A DNA stretch of 64,000 bases from an uncultured Mucilaginibacter sp. (lineage in GTDB: Bacteria; Bacteroidota; Bacteroidia; Sphingobacteriales; Sphingobacteriaceae), in contig CAIPFE010000046.1 in the NCBI GenBank assembly GCA_903864275.1, forward strand, positions 124,001-188,000, written 5' to 3'. This document shows positions 1-8,412 of this stretch, one piece after another; the stretch's first letter is position 1, and every line of letters starts with the position of its first letter. The notes under the pieces are model-generated. The model was not told where the DNA came from. It saw nothing but the letters and a program-made list of their open reading frames with translations, and did not search any database. The position numbers and the translations under genes are program-made.

Positions 1-1
1 C

Positions 2-2269
2 GGATCGAATGCCCGGAATGTGATCAACGAAACAAAAGATATTCTTGAAACCGCATCTGAATCATTTCCAAAGGGTATAAAGTTCACCTACATGGTCGAT
101 GCTAACGAATACCTGAATGCGTCTATCGAAAAAGTGTTAAGTACACTTGCAGAGGCATTTATCCTGGTTTTTATCGTCGTATTCATTTTCCTGCAGGATT
201 TCCGGTCAACACTTATTCCTGCAATAGCCGTTCCTGTGGCTATTATTGGCACATTCTTCTTTTTAAACCTTTTTGGCTTTACTATTAACCTGCTTACCCT
301 GTTTGCCATGGTTCTTGCTATCGGGATTGTAGTTGACGATGCCATCGTGGTAGTGGAGGCTGTGCATGCTAAGCTGGATAAGGGTTACAAATCGGCCCGT
401 AAAGCTTCAATTGATGCGATGAACGAAATTTCCGGGGCGATCATTTCCATAACCCTGGTAATGTCAGCCGTGTTTCTGCCGGTAACGTTTATCACCGGAT
501 CAACGGGGGTATTTTACAAACAATTTGGTATTACGCTGGCGGTTGCCATCCTGCTTTCAGCTGTGAACGCCTTAACGCTCAGCCCGGCCTTATGTGCTAT
601 ATTATTGAAACCACACTCGGAGGAGCAGAAAAAGAAACGATTTTTTAACTGGTTCTATTCGCGGTTCGATTTAGTTTTCGATACGTTAAAAAAAAGATAT
701 GAGCGTTCCGTGGGCTTTTTGGCCGGTAAAAGCTGGATAGTTTTAGTTGCAGTGGCCATCTTTATAGCCTCGTTGGCCATCCTGATAAAAACAACGCCTT
801 CAAGCTTTGTGCCCAGCGAGGATCAGGGAACTATTTTCGCCAGTATCAGCCTGCCGCCCGCTTCCGGCATGGACCGCACATCGGCTGTTATCAAAAAACT
901 CGACAGTATAGCCCATACGCTTCCAGCGGTGCGGAATACCCTCCAAATAGTTGGGTTCAACTTTTTTGCCGGTAGCGGCAGCGCATACGGTATGGACATC
1001 ATCAAACTGAAAACCTGGGATAAAAGGAAAAATGAAGATATTCAGCATGTGATTAAGGAGCTTTATGCAAAGACAGGGGGCATTCATGAGGGGATGCTTT
1101 TCTATTTTTCGCCGCCAACTATACAGGGCTTTGGAGCAGGCAACGGCTTCTCATTTGAGCTGCAGGACAAAGGCGGCCATAGCATGGCCGAAATTTATAA
1201 GGTAACGAATGATTTTTTGGCTGCCTTGAATAAACGCCGTGAAATTCAAAATACCAATACTACGTTTAACCCCAACTTTCCGCAATACCAGGTAGCAATA
1301 AATGTGGCTAAATGCAAGGAAGCGGGCATTACGGTAAATTCGGTAGTCAATACGTTACAGGGTTATTACGGAGGTTTGTATGCCTCGAACTTTAACCAGT
1401 TTGGCAAACAGTTTCGTGTAATGGTGCAGGCAGATTATGCGTACAGGGCCAATATAACCGGCTTGAGCAAGATTTTTGTGCGGAGCGAAAACGGTACCAT
1501 GGCGCCTATCAGCGAATTTATTACGATGACTAAGGTATTTGGCCCTGAATCCATCTCAAGGTTTAATCTGTTTACTGCGGTATCGGTTAACGGACAGCCA
1601 AATCCAGGCTACAGTACAGGTGATGCCATTACGGCGATAAAAGCGGTTGCAGTTGAAAAGCTGCCTCCTGGTTATGGTTATGATTTTTCGGGGCTTACCC
1701 GCGAAGAAATTTCATCGGGTACACAATCCTTATACATATTTATACTTTGCCTGGTGTTTGTTTACTTTTTGCTGAGCGCGCAATATGAGAGTTATATTTT
1801 ACCGTTCGCGGTGTTGTTATCATTGCCGATAGGTTTAACAGGTACTTATCTTTTTGCTAAGATCGCGGGGATCGACAGTAATATTTATGTACAGATATCG
1901 CTGATTATGCTTATCGGGCTGCTCTCGAAGAATGCTATTTTGATCGTTGAATTCGCGCTTGACCGCAGGCGAGGCGGCATGGGTATTGTGCAGGCCGCGA
2001 TTGAAGGAGCCGAGGCCCGCTTAAGGCCTATATTAATGACCTCATTCGCCTTTATTTTTGGTATAATGCCATTGATGTTCGCTACCGGGGCGGGCGCACT
2101 GGGCAACCGATCTATCGGCACGGGCGCGGTAGGGGGGATGTTTATAGGTACCGTGTTTGGTCTTTTTGCAATACCTGTACTGTTTATTGTTTTCCAGACT
2201 TTACAGGAAAAGATAAGGGGCAAAAGGCCCGTCGAGGATGAAGATGACGAAATAATAACTGAAGGATAG
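2..2269 (+). CDS. RND efflux pump inner-membrane transporter (AcrB/MexB-like, HAE1), 5' end outside window
   Basis: Proton-driven tripartite efflux pump subunit of the inner membrane. The reading frame is open from the first bases of the window, so the GTG at 20 is not the start. By comparison with AcrB, roughly the first 290 residues are missing. The proton-relay residues are visible: the DD pair in GIVVDDAIVVVEAV (TM4) and the Lys in LLSKNAILIVEFA (TM10). The periplasmic porter/docking loops between the two membrane halves are present, and the C-terminus is acidic (ends near VEDEDDEIITEG). The stop at 2267-2269 is followed 14 bases later by the TolC-like gene, so the two are co-transcribed. 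A membrane-fusion protein gene is expected upstream of the window. Substrate cannot be deduced. Confidence 0.95.
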   Translation, partial: GSNARNVINETKDILETASESFPKGIKFTYMVDANEYLNASIEKVLSTLAEAFILVFIVVFIFLQDFRSTLIPAIAVPVAIIGTFFFLNLFGFTINLLTLFAMVLAIGIVVDDAIVVVEAVHAKLDKGYKSARKASIDAMNEISGAIISITLVMSAVFLPVTFITGSTGVFYKQFGITLAVAILLSAVNALTLSPALCAILLKPHSEEQKKKRFFNWFYSRFDLVFDTLKKRYERSVGFLAGKSWIVLVAVAIFIASLAILIKTTPSSFVPSEDQGTIFASISLPPASGMDRTSAVIKKLDSIAHTLPAVRNTLQIVGFNFFAGSGSAYGMDIIKLKTWDKRKNEDIQHVIKELYAKTGGIHEGMLFYFSPPTIQGFGAGNGFSFELQDKGGHSMAEIYKVTNDFLAALNKRREIQNTNTTFNPNFPQYQVAINVAKCKEAGITVNSVVNTLQGYYGGLYASNFNQFGKQFRVMVQADYAYRANITGLSKIFVRSENGTMAPISEFITMTKVFGPESISRFNLFTAVSVNGQPNPGYSTGDAITAIKAVAVEKLPPGYGYDFSGLTREEISSGTQSLYIFILCLVFVYFLLSAQYESYILPFAVLLSLPIGLTGTYLFAKIAGIDSNIYVQISLIMLIGLLSKNAILIVEFALDRRRGGMGIVQAAIEGAEARLRPILMTSFAFIFGIMPLMFATGAGALGNRSIGTGAVGGMFIGTVFGLFAIPVLFIVFQTLQEKIRGKRPVEDEDDEIITEG

Positions 2270-2283
2270 TGCAACAGCATTTT

Positions 2284-3702
2284 ATGAAACGAATAACAAA
2301 CAAGTTTTATTTAAAATATACATTTTTAGCGTCGGTATTGATTTGCGCATCACTGTCCTGTAAAGTGACAAAACCTTATAAGCAACCAGATCTGAATACC
2401 AGTGACCTTTATCGCGGGCAAAGTACTGCGGATACTACAACTATTGCCAACATGCCATGGGAAAGCCTGTTTGCTGATACGGTTTTAAAAGCCTTGATAC
2501 GCGAAGGCCTTTACCAAAACCTTAATTTAAAAGCAGCGATACAAAAAATAGCCGAGGCGCAAGCCACGCTTGGGCAAAGTAAGGCAGCATTTTTACCGAA
2601 CTTAAGCGGTAACGCGAGCGTTGCCAGGTCGAAACAATCAGCAGCGAGTTTAGATTTTCCGCCAGGTTTTTCCATTAATACCGTTACAACATCATACCAA
2701 TTAGGTTTGACATCATCATGGGAAGCTGATATCTGGGGGCAGTTAAGCAGTGCCAAAAAAGCGGCTTATGCCAATTTGTTACAAACTGACGCCGCTAAAA
2801 GGGCAGTACAAACCCAGCTGATTGCCGACATTGCCGATAACTATTATGCTTTGCTTGCGTACGATAAGGAACTTGATATTTTAGATAAGACCTTACAAAA
2901 CAGGATAAAGGATGTAGAAACCATGAAAACGCTGAAAGAAGGCGATGTAGTGAACGGCGCCGCAGTAGTACAAAGCGAAGCCAATCGTTATGCAGCTGAA
3001 GTTGCAATGCCAGACGTAAAAAGGAACATCCGCGAAACCGAAAATGCTATTGATATTTTAGTTGGCCGCCCGCCGGGGCCACTGAACCGGGCCAAATTAG
3101 ACGATCAAAGCCTCACTACAAACCTGCAAGCCGGTATCCCGTCGCAACTGCTAAAAAACCGTCCGGATGTGCAGCAGGCCGGGTATGCTTTCAGGACGGC
3201 GTTTGAAAATACCAACGTGGCACATACTTATTTTTATCCGGCGTTTACCATTACGGCATCGGGAGGCTTTTCTAACTTACAACTGAAAGACTTTTTTGTA
3301 AACTCCATATTTTACAACATTGCGGCCGGGTTAACACAGCCTATTTTTAACCAGGGCGCCAACAAGGCAAGGCTAAAAACAGCGCAGGCGCAGCAACTCG
3401 AAGCATTGTATAATTACCAGCAAACACTACTAACAACGGGGCAGGAGGTATCAAATGCATTATACGCTTATCAAACGGGGATAGAAAAAGATAGCTCCAG
3501 GAGCAAGGAAATTGTTGCCCTCGAGAAATCGGTTGATTATACAGAGCAGTTATTAAGGTACAGTTCGGCAACCAATTATAACGATGTGTTAACCTCTGAA
3601 CAAAACTTGCTGGCTGCGCAGCTAAGCGGCGTTAACGACCGCTTGCAGCAGTTGCAGGCTATTGTAAATTTGTACAGGGCGTTAGGCGGCGGATGGAGAT
3701 AG
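2284..3702 (+). CDS. TolC/OprM-family outer-membrane efflux lipoprotein
   Basis: Outer-membrane channel of the RND pump encoded just upstream. ATG 2284 is chosen over the GTG at 2269, which overlaps the previous stop. It gives 472 residues starting MKRITNKFYLKYTF, a hydrophobic signal and a Cys (SLSC then KVTKP), typical of NodT/OprM lipoproteins although the lipobox is imperfect. Two OEP repeats follow: helical stretches with SWEADIWGQLSSAKKAAYANL in the first half and a matching PIFNQGANKARLKTAQAQ region in the second. The length is usual for the family. A strong hairpin follows at 3719-3761, so this is the last gene of the pump operon. Confidence 0.93.
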   Translation: MKRITNKFYLKYTFLASVLICASLSCKVTKPYKQPDLNTSDLYRGQSTADTTTIANMPWESLFADTVLKALIREGLYQNLNLKAAIQKIAEAQATLGQSKAAFLPNLSGNASVARSKQSAASLDFPPGFSINTVTTSYQLGLTSSWEADIWGQLSSAKKAAYANLLQTDAAKRAVQTQLIADIADNYYALLAYDKELDILDKTLQNRIKDVETMKTLKEGDVVNGAAVVQSEANRYAAEVAMPDVKRNIRETENAIDILVGRPPGPLNRAKLDDQSLTTNLQAGIPSQLLKNRPDVQQAGYAFRTAFENTNVAHTYFYPAFTITASGGFSNLQLKDFFVNSIFYNIAAGLTQPIFNQGANKARLKTAQAQQLEALYNYQQTLLTTGQEVSNALYAYQTGIEKDSSRSKEIVALEKSVDYTEQLLRYSSATNYNDVLTSEQNLLAAQLSGVNDRLQQLQAIVNLYRALGGGWR

Positions 3703-3718
3703 AAAAAACGTTTTTACA

Positions 3719-3761
3719 AAAAAAGCACCGCCCCCCAAATTGAAGGCGATGCTTTTTTTAA
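3719..3761. terminator. Bidirectional hairpin terminator
   Basis: An A-rich arm with AAAAGCA and CCGCC pairs with GGCG and TGCTTTT across a short loop, ending in a T run (and an A run on the other strand). It lies between the convergent efflux operon and the small secreted protein gene at 3776, so it can serve both. A near copy sits at 4268-4308. Confidence 0.8.
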
Positions 3762-3775
3762 ATAACAGGTGCAAA

Positions 3776-4162
3776 TTAGCCTTTGATCGAAACTAATTTC
3801 GAATCACCTTTATAGTAAACATGGGCGGTCTTTCTCACCATTTGTTTGTTTACCATCACCTCAATGGTATAGTTGCCATTATCAAGGTTGTTTAAAACAT
3901 AGGCCTTTTCCATGCCCTTGTCCTTTTTCAGGACATCTTTCCATATAACATCGTTGTCCCAGTTATAAATAAATACGACGGCTTTCCCCGGCGCATTTTT
4001 GTCAACCGAAATGTCAATGCCTCTTTTTGACGGCAAGGTAGAAAATGTGACCATATCATTTACTGGTGCAGGTTTGACCCAGTGATGTTTTGCAGGAGTG
4101 GCTGCAAAAACTCCCGTACTAAATAATAACAGTAGCGCGGATAAATTAAATGCATTTTTCAT
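3776..4162 (-). CDS. Small secreted protein, paralogue of the neighbour at 4334
   Basis: 128 residues with a clear signal peptide (MKNAFNLSALLLLFSTGVFA, cleavage near FAATPA). The mature part of about 105 residues has alternating hydrophobic residues that suggest a beta-sandwich. It ends with a pattern like YTIEVMVNKQMVRKTAHVYY, reminiscent of secreted-protein carrier domains. It is clearly related to the next gene: FSTLPSKRGIDISVD against FSSLPSNKGLAVKVE, and EKAYVLNNLDNGNYTIEV against EKAYILTQLENGDYTIEV. The pair therefore arose by duplication. No catalytic motif or Cys is seen. Function unknown; export to periplasm or surface is the only supported claim. Confidence 0.8.
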   Translation of the reverse strand: MKNAFNLSALLLLFSTGVFAATPAKHHWVKPAPVNDMVTFSTLPSKRGIDISVDKNAPGKAVVFIYNWDNDVIWKDVLKKDKGMEKAYVLNNLDNGNYTIEVMVNKQMVRKTAHVYYKGDSKLVSIKG

Positions 4163-4267
4163 AATCTTAAATATTAAGTTTTTAATTAAAAAATTTCTAA
4201 AAGATTAATAAACAACGCGTAATACGAAATATTGTTTTGTTTTTTTGAAAAAACTGCATTTAATTTT

Positions 4268-4308
4268 TAATAAAAAAGCACCGCCCCCGAACAGGAGGCG
4301 ATGCTTTA
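4268..4308. terminator. Hairpin terminator, near copy of 3719-3761
   Basis: AAAAAAGCACCGCCCCC pairs with GGAGGCGATGCTTT around a short loop. It lies 3' of the minus-strand gene at 4334-4720. Its sequence is almost the same as the hairpin following the paralogue at 3776, so the duplication included the terminator. Confidence 0.75.
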
Positions 4309-4333
4309 TGTAAATGATTTTAATGACTGGTTA

Positions 4334-4720
4334 TTATTCTTTTACAATAAACATCCTGGTGTTGCCTTCGTCATAAACGTGGATGTCTTTTTTTACCACT
4401 TGCTTGTTAGAAGTTACTTCGATGGTGTAATCGCCGTTTTCAAGCTGGGTAAGGATATAGGCTTTTTCAAAAGCTTGGCCGGCCGACAAAACATCTTTCC
4501 TCAAAACGTTTCCGTCTTTGTCGTAGATCATTACAATGGCTTTATCAGATGCGGGGCTTTCAACTTTAACTGCAAGGCCTTTATTTGAGGGTAATGAAGA
4601 AAAAGTGACCTCGTCTTTTGTTGTTGGAACTACAAGGCCGTCGGCTTTCGCAGATGTAGCAGCAAAAAGGCCTGCGCTTACTAATAATAATAATGCGGTT
4701 AATTTGATGGAATTTTTCAT
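4334..4720 (-). CDS. Small secreted protein, paralogue of 3776-4162
   Basis: 128 residues beginning MKNSIKLTALLLLVSAGLFA, a clear type I signal with cleavage near FAATSAKA. The mature domain parallels the paralogue across its whole length, including SSLPSNKGLAVKV and QLENGDYTIEVTSNKQ. It has a conserved IMIYDKDGNVLRKDVL-like strand pair, suggesting a small all-beta fold. No enzyme motif is visible. The 325-base upstream gap carries phased direct repeats (see 4810-4946), so this copy may be individually regulated whereas the other has a short AT-rich leader. Function unknown. Confidence 0.82.
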   Translation of the reverse strand: MKNSIKLTALLLLVSAGLFAATSAKADGLVVPTTKDEVTFSSLPSNKGLAVKVESPASDKAIVMIYDKDGNVLRKDVLSAGQAFEKAYILTQLENGDYTIEVTSNKQVVKKDIHVYDEGNTRMFIVKE

Positions 4721-4809
4721 GATTTCTAAATTTTAATGTTTTATTTAATTATTGTTTCTTTTGTTTCAATGACCAAAGGAACAACTACTTTAAACATTAA
4801 AAAAATGAA

Positions 4810-4946
4810 ATAGACCACCGCCTTTTATGTATAGACCAATAGGGGATTCCAATCGTCAAACCAAATAATATGCTCATAATTAGTATTTTACAGGTTTAGT
4901 CGATCAAAAATAGCCGTTCATAGTGTATTTTTTACAATTAGTCGAT
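4810..4946 (-). promoter_or_regulatory. Phased direct repeats upstream of the small secreted protein gene
   Basis: ATAGACCA occurs at 4810-4817 and again at 4831-4838, exactly 21 bases apart. TTAGTCGAT occurs at 4896-4904 and 4938-4946, 42 bases apart, with similar flanks (TTTTACA before each). Repeats spaced by whole helical turns upstream of a gene are typical of activator sites; 21-base spacing fits dimeric regulators such as LytTR response regulators. The assignment to any regulator family is inference. Confidence 0.4.
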
Positions 4947-4978
4947 TGAGGGTCAAATAACAACTGATTTTATCTCAA

Positions 4979-5014
4979 TAAAAAAGAGACACCTGGTAAC
5001 GATGTCTCTTTTGA
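4979..5014. terminator. Hairpin terminator after the GH3 gene
   Basis: AAAAGAGACA pairs with TGTCTCTTTT around an ACCTGGTAACGA loop. It lies about 32 bases beyond the stop of the minus-strand GH3 gene. Confidence 0.8.
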
Positions 5015-5045
5015 ATGGTGCCATGAACAAATGAAAACTATATCA

Positions 5046-7634
5046 TCAATTTTCACTGTACGCCACCATACTGCTGTTATCCACACCATACTTTTTTGCA
5101 ATGGCTTTTATGGTAATACCCTTGGTTATGGTAAACGGTTTTGAATATTCGTTAGCTTCAACAAAAGCAGGCGTTGAACCATCGATAGTATAATACACTT
5201 TTGTGCCGGGTGTGGCGCTGGTAATGCTGATGGTTTTTCCTTTTACATTAATGACTGGTGCAGCGATTCTGTTTACATATTTTGCAGTACGTGCGTCATG
5301 GATCACCCCTTTCCAGTTCATACCAAAGCCAAAATCATAAGTATGGCCATCGGCATCAGCATAACAAGCCATATCATGCGGAATATCTTCATCCTGCAGC
5401 TCCACTGTTTGCATATTCGCAGGCATCTGGAACGGCAGCAATCCCGATGGTTCCGCTGCGCCGGTTAAAATATCAAGCATAGCCTGGTTCTGTACGCCGA
5501 AACTGGCCACAATGGCATTTGCATCTTTTTCAAATTCGGCCGGTATGGTAGGTTTTGATAAGGTAATAGCTACTATAACCGGTTTACCATTCATGGCCTT
5601 TTTGGTTTCTTCGATGGTTTTCAGATCGTTCAGGTTTGCAGCAGTTATGCTTTTGCCTTTATAGGTACGATCATTTATACCCGGCTCAACAGGATCTCCG
5701 GCTGCTATGCTGTGTTGCCTTGCATCCGTTGCGGTATATGCGCCGTATTGCAGGGTGATAGGCACATAGCCGTTCCCGCCGCCCTTTACATCATCCGCAT
5801 CATACCCTGCGCCGCCGCTAGGGCTGCTTACAAATGCAATGGCGTAATCCGCTTTGGCAGGATCGTCCGTCACATTAAAATATTTTTTGATCAGGTCTGC
5901 GTTAACTGCATCTTCCCATCGCTCCTTCGAAGGCGGGCCGAAAAAGCCTTTTACCGATGGGTAATATTTTTTTGGCAGGTAAATAGTTTTTCCCTTTTGC
6001 AGCGGCAGCACATTATCGTGATTTTTCAGCATCACGATCGATTTTAACTGCGCATTGTACCCGGCAGTCATAAATTCAGGTTTGCCTACTGTTTGTTTTG
6101 AATTTTGTACGTCGAGATAAGGGTTTTCAAATAATCCTACCCTGAAAATATTTTTCAGGAGCCTCACTGCCGATTGTTCGAACCTGGCCCGCATAAAAGC
6201 TTCGCCATGTTCTTTTACGCCCATGTTATAGGCCTCAATTACCGGGCCTGCATCGTTATTACCGCCGAATTGGTCGACCCCAGCCATTAATATTTTATAG
6301 TGGCGCTGGGCAATGGTGGCAGTTTCCATCCCCCATGATTTCCCTGCGAAAATATCAGGTGTTTTGCCTTCATCGGCTGTGACGCCCCAGTCGGTGCAAA
6401 CCACACCGTCGAAACCGTATTTGGTGCGGAGAAGGTCGGTGATTAAATATTTACTGTAGCTGTTGCCGGCATTGCCTTGTTTATCCCTGTTGTGCGAAAT
6501 TGTATAGTAGGGCATCACCGCCGCTACCATTTTTGTTTTACCGCTTAGTTTTAAAGCACCATCCACAAAGGAAACCAGGTGCTCGTCGAAATTATTGCCG
6601 GGATATACCGCGAACTTGCCGTAAGCAAAATGTGCATCCCTGCCGCCTTCTTCGGGGCCGCCGCCGGGCCAATGCTTCATCATGGCATTAACGCTGTTAT
6701 AACCCCACCCATTCGCAATTTCGGCGCTGCCGGTGGAGGTTTGAAAGCCGTCGCAATAGGCTCTTGCCATATCGGCATCCAGTTGCGGGTCCTCGCCAAA
6801 AGTGCCATTGATGCGTGCCCAGCGTGGCTCGGAACCCAGGTCGATTTGCGGTGATAAAGCAGTTGCTATCCCAAGTGCCCTATACTCCTGCGCGGCAATT
6901 GAGCCAAATTGTTCCACTACTGCAGGATCAAACGTTGCGGCCAGGCCGAGCTGATCGGGCCATTGGGATATCCTGCCGCCGGCCCCTGCAGTATATTCAA
7001 AGCCGGTATTAGCGCTGTGCCGCGGATCGGAGCTGTTATTGGCGGGGATACCAAAGCCAACGCCTTCAACCAATGCCTGTACGTTGTTGTTCCATTTAGC
7101 CGCAACTTCAGGGCTTTGAACGGTGGTAACCAGTACATGCCGTAAATTGTCTTTTATTAAAAAATCTTTTTGCTGATCGGTTACCCACGAAGGATCAACA
7201 CCCCCATCACTAAATTTTTTACCATTATAAGTGCCTGCCCCAAATGGCCCGGATAATGCGGGAATGGCCTGGTGGGCGCTGTACAACATTAATCCTGCGA
7301 TTTGTTCAACCGACAGTTTTGAAGCAAGGTCTTTAGCGCGTTCGTCAACCGAAAGGCGCCAGTCTTCATATTTATCCAGCTTGCCATTTTTGTTCAGGTC
7401 TTTAAAGGCCAGGCCGTCAACTGTTAAAATATTTACACCCGATGCCGACGAATAGCCAAGTGTTGGCCCGTTCGTGTTTTTGACAAGAATGACGCCCGAA
7501 CTATCGGGCATAGAGGAAATCCATTTTTGTACGGCGTTGCTCACGGTACCGCCAGACATGCCGGCTAATACAATCGTCAGAAATAAAGCGCCGGAAAACC
7601 ATAAAAATGCGGGAACAGGAAATTTTCGTTTCAT
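5046..7634 (-). CDS. Exported glycoside hydrolase family 3 with C-terminal chitobiase-like beta domain
   Basis: Beta-glycosidase of the GH3 family, 862 residues. N-terminal hydrophobic signal/anchor at about 8-27. A DLNKNGKLDKYED loop at 79-91 resembles an EF-hand calcium site. The TIM-barrel domain runs about 95-430, with KHWPGGGP at 320-327 and the nucleophile Asp415 in VCTDWG (usual SDW). The alpha/beta sandwich domain runs about 520-740. The C-terminus (about 793-862) has TPGTKVYYTIDGSTP, the signature of a chitobiase/FN3-like appended domain. Substrate is probably a beta-glucoside or xyloside but cannot be fixed from sequence. It stands alone, with a dyad operator candidate upstream and a terminator downstream. 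Confidence 0.9.
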   Translation of the reverse strand: MKRKFPVPAFLWFSGALFLTIVLAGMSGGTVSNAVQKWISSMPDSSGVILVKNTNGPTLGYSSASGVNILTVDGLAFKDLNKNGKLDKYEDWRLSVDERAKDLASKLSVEQIAGLMLYSAHQAIPALSGPFGAGTYNGKKFSDGGVDPSWVTDQQKDFLIKDNLRHVLVTTVQSPEVAAKWNNNVQALVEGVGFGIPANNSSDPRHSANTGFEYTAGAGGRISQWPDQLGLAATFDPAVVEQFGSIAAQEYRALGIATALSPQIDLGSEPRWARINGTFGEDPQLDADMARAYCDGFQTSTGSAEIANGWGYNSVNAMMKHWPGGGPEEGGRDAHFAYGKFAVYPGNNFDEHLVSFVDGALKLSGKTKMVAAVMPYYTISHNRDKQGNAGNSYSKYLITDLLRTKYGFDGVVCTDWGVTADEGKTPDIFAGKSWGMETATIAQRHYKILMAGVDQFGGNNDAGPVIEAYNMGVKEHGEAFMRARFEQSAVRLLKNIFRVGLFENPYLDVQNSKQTVGKPEFMTAGYNAQLKSIVMLKNHDNVLPLQKGKTIYLPKKYYPSVKGFFGPPSKERWEDAVNADLIKKYFNVTDDPAKADYAIAFVSSPSGGAGYDADDVKGGGNGYVPITLQYGAYTATDARQHSIAAGDPVEPGINDRTYKGKSITAANLNDLKTIEETKKAMNGKPVIVAITLSKPTIPAEFEKDANAIVASFGVQNQAMLDILTGAAEPSGLLPFQMPANMQTVELQDEDIPHDMACYADADGHTYDFGFGMNWKGVIHDARTAKYVNRIAAPVINVKGKTISITSATPGTKVYYTIDGSTPAFVEANEYSKPFTITKGITIKAIAKKYGVDNSSMVAYSEN

Positions 7635-7696
7635 AATGCAGGATTTAATCAGGTAGGCCTATGAGGCTTAAAATTGGTTAATGAGGTCAGCTACTT

Positions 7697-7725
7697 ATTG
7701 TGTTAATATGACACAATCCAAAGTA
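7697..7725 (-). promoter_or_regulatory. Candidate GH3 promoter -7 box with overlapping operator dyad
   Basis: ATTGTGT at 7697-7703 and ACACAAT at 7711-7717 form a perfect 7-base inverted repeat with a 7-base spacer. Immediately upstream on the minus strand lies TACTTTG (7719-7725), close to the Bacteroidota TAnnTTTG -7 element. The dyad would cover the transcription start, which suits a repressor. No -33 element is obvious. Confidence 0.4.
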
Positions 7726-7871
7726 AAGATATACCTTCTGCAATAACAAATACAATAGATGGAAAAGAAAAAAATATAGATGGGAGGGTGTTTTTGGGCG
7801 ATGAAATTGTATGAACCCGGGTTGCAGATTTCAAAAACTTTATTTGTAACTTTATTGTTATAAAATAGCAG

Positions 7872-7895
7872 GGACGGTTTTTCTGAAAACGGTCC
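7872..7895 (+). promoter_or_regulatory. Leader hairpin before DoxX gene
   Basis: GGACGGTTTT pairs with AAAACGGTCC (one mismatch) around a TCTG loop, 28 bases before the ribosome-binding site. It is not followed by a T run, so it is a structured leader rather than a terminator. Confidence 0.35.
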
Positions 7896-7923
7896 TCTGC
7901 CGCAGAAACCATTTATTTAAAAC

Positions 7924-7930
7924 AGGAGGT
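7924..7930 (+). promoter_or_regulatory. Strong Shine-Dalgarno sequence
   Basis: AGGAGGT ends 4 bases before the ATG at 7935. Such a complete anti-16S match is rare in this phylum, and most genes in this window have none. It fixes the start of the DoxX gene. Confidence 0.65.
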
Positions 7931-7934
7931 TGCG

Positions 7935-8378
7935 ATGAACCTGGTTCATAAGATTGAAAGTTGGGGAGATAACCATCACCCTATGGTGCTGGATGTTACC
8001 CGCATAGCGCTGGGAGTGTTTTTACTACTAAAGGGATTGGCTTTTATGGAGAACTCTGCATACCTGCAAGACATGATCGAAAGTCAAAAGGTTGCCGTTA
8101 TTTCGCCGGGGCTGTTGATGACCCTTGTTTATTATGTGACGTTTGCGCACCTTGTGGGCGGCGCGCTAATTGCTATGGGTACTTTAACAAGATTTGCATG
8201 CATAATACAAATTCCAATTGTGCTGGCTGCAGTATTTTTGACTGATTTTTTTCAGTCGCCCATAAATACATTAGCGTGGCCATCAATTGTTGCTTTGGCG
8301 TTGCTGGTTTTGTTTACGATAATAGGCTCAGGCCCGTTATCGCTCGACAGGTTTTTATCGAAATGGAATAGTGAGTAG
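7935..8378 (+). CDS. DoxX-family integral membrane protein
   Basis: 147 residues, four predicted transmembrane helices (about 20-40, 60-85, 88-107, 113-135). The DoxX/SURF4-type opening has TRIALGVFLLLKGLAFMEN. Family members are associated with thiol/oxidative stress and quinone-linked redox functions, but the biochemical activity is generally unsettled. The strong ribosome-binding site decides the start. It faces the zinc finger gene and the redox block on the other strand. The final codons (WNSE) are formed by an inverted-repeat word, AATAGTGAG, that continues past the stop. Confidence 0.82.
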   Translation: MNLVHKIESWGDNHHPMVLDVTRIALGVFLLLKGLAFMENSAYLQDMIESQKVAVISPGLLMTLVYYVTFAHLVGGALIAMGTLTRFACIIQIPIVLAAVFLTDFFQSPINTLAWPSIVALALLVLFTIIGSGPLSLDRFLSKWNSE

Positions 8379-8392
8379 ACCATCTCACTATT
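8367..8392. repeat. Stop-codon-straddling inverted repeat / terminator
   Basis: AATAGTGAG (8367-8375) and CTCACTATT (8384-8392) form a perfect 9-base stem with an 8-base loop that contains the DoxX stop codon. It sits between two convergent genes and probably ends transcription from both. Further partial copies of the word (CGCCACTCGCTCAT) follow. Confidence 0.6.
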
Positions 8393-8412
8393 CGCCACTC
8401 GCTCATAACCAT

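Larger units (their letters stand above)
4721..5045. other. Gap without a gene; regulatory-looking repeats and a terminator
   Basis: No coding sequence is seen. The gap holds the upstream region of the small secreted protein gene (minus strand), two pairs of short direct repeats (4810-4838 and 4886-4946), and a terminator hairpin at 4979-5014. DNA is AT-rich. Confidence 0.7.
7635..7934. other. Divergent intergenic region between GH3 and DoxX genes
   Basis: 300 bases with no credible gene. It contains a -7-like box and an overlapping dyad for the GH3 gene (7697-7725), a leader hairpin (7872-7895) and an unusual strong ribosome-binding site (7924-7930) for the DoxX gene. Confidence 0.7.

Noticed and set aside
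7493..7512. Partial CCCGAACTATCGGGCA palindrome inside the GH3 gene
   Set aside because: It is within conserved coding sequence near the signal peptide and differs from the dispersed palindrome; chance similarity is likely.
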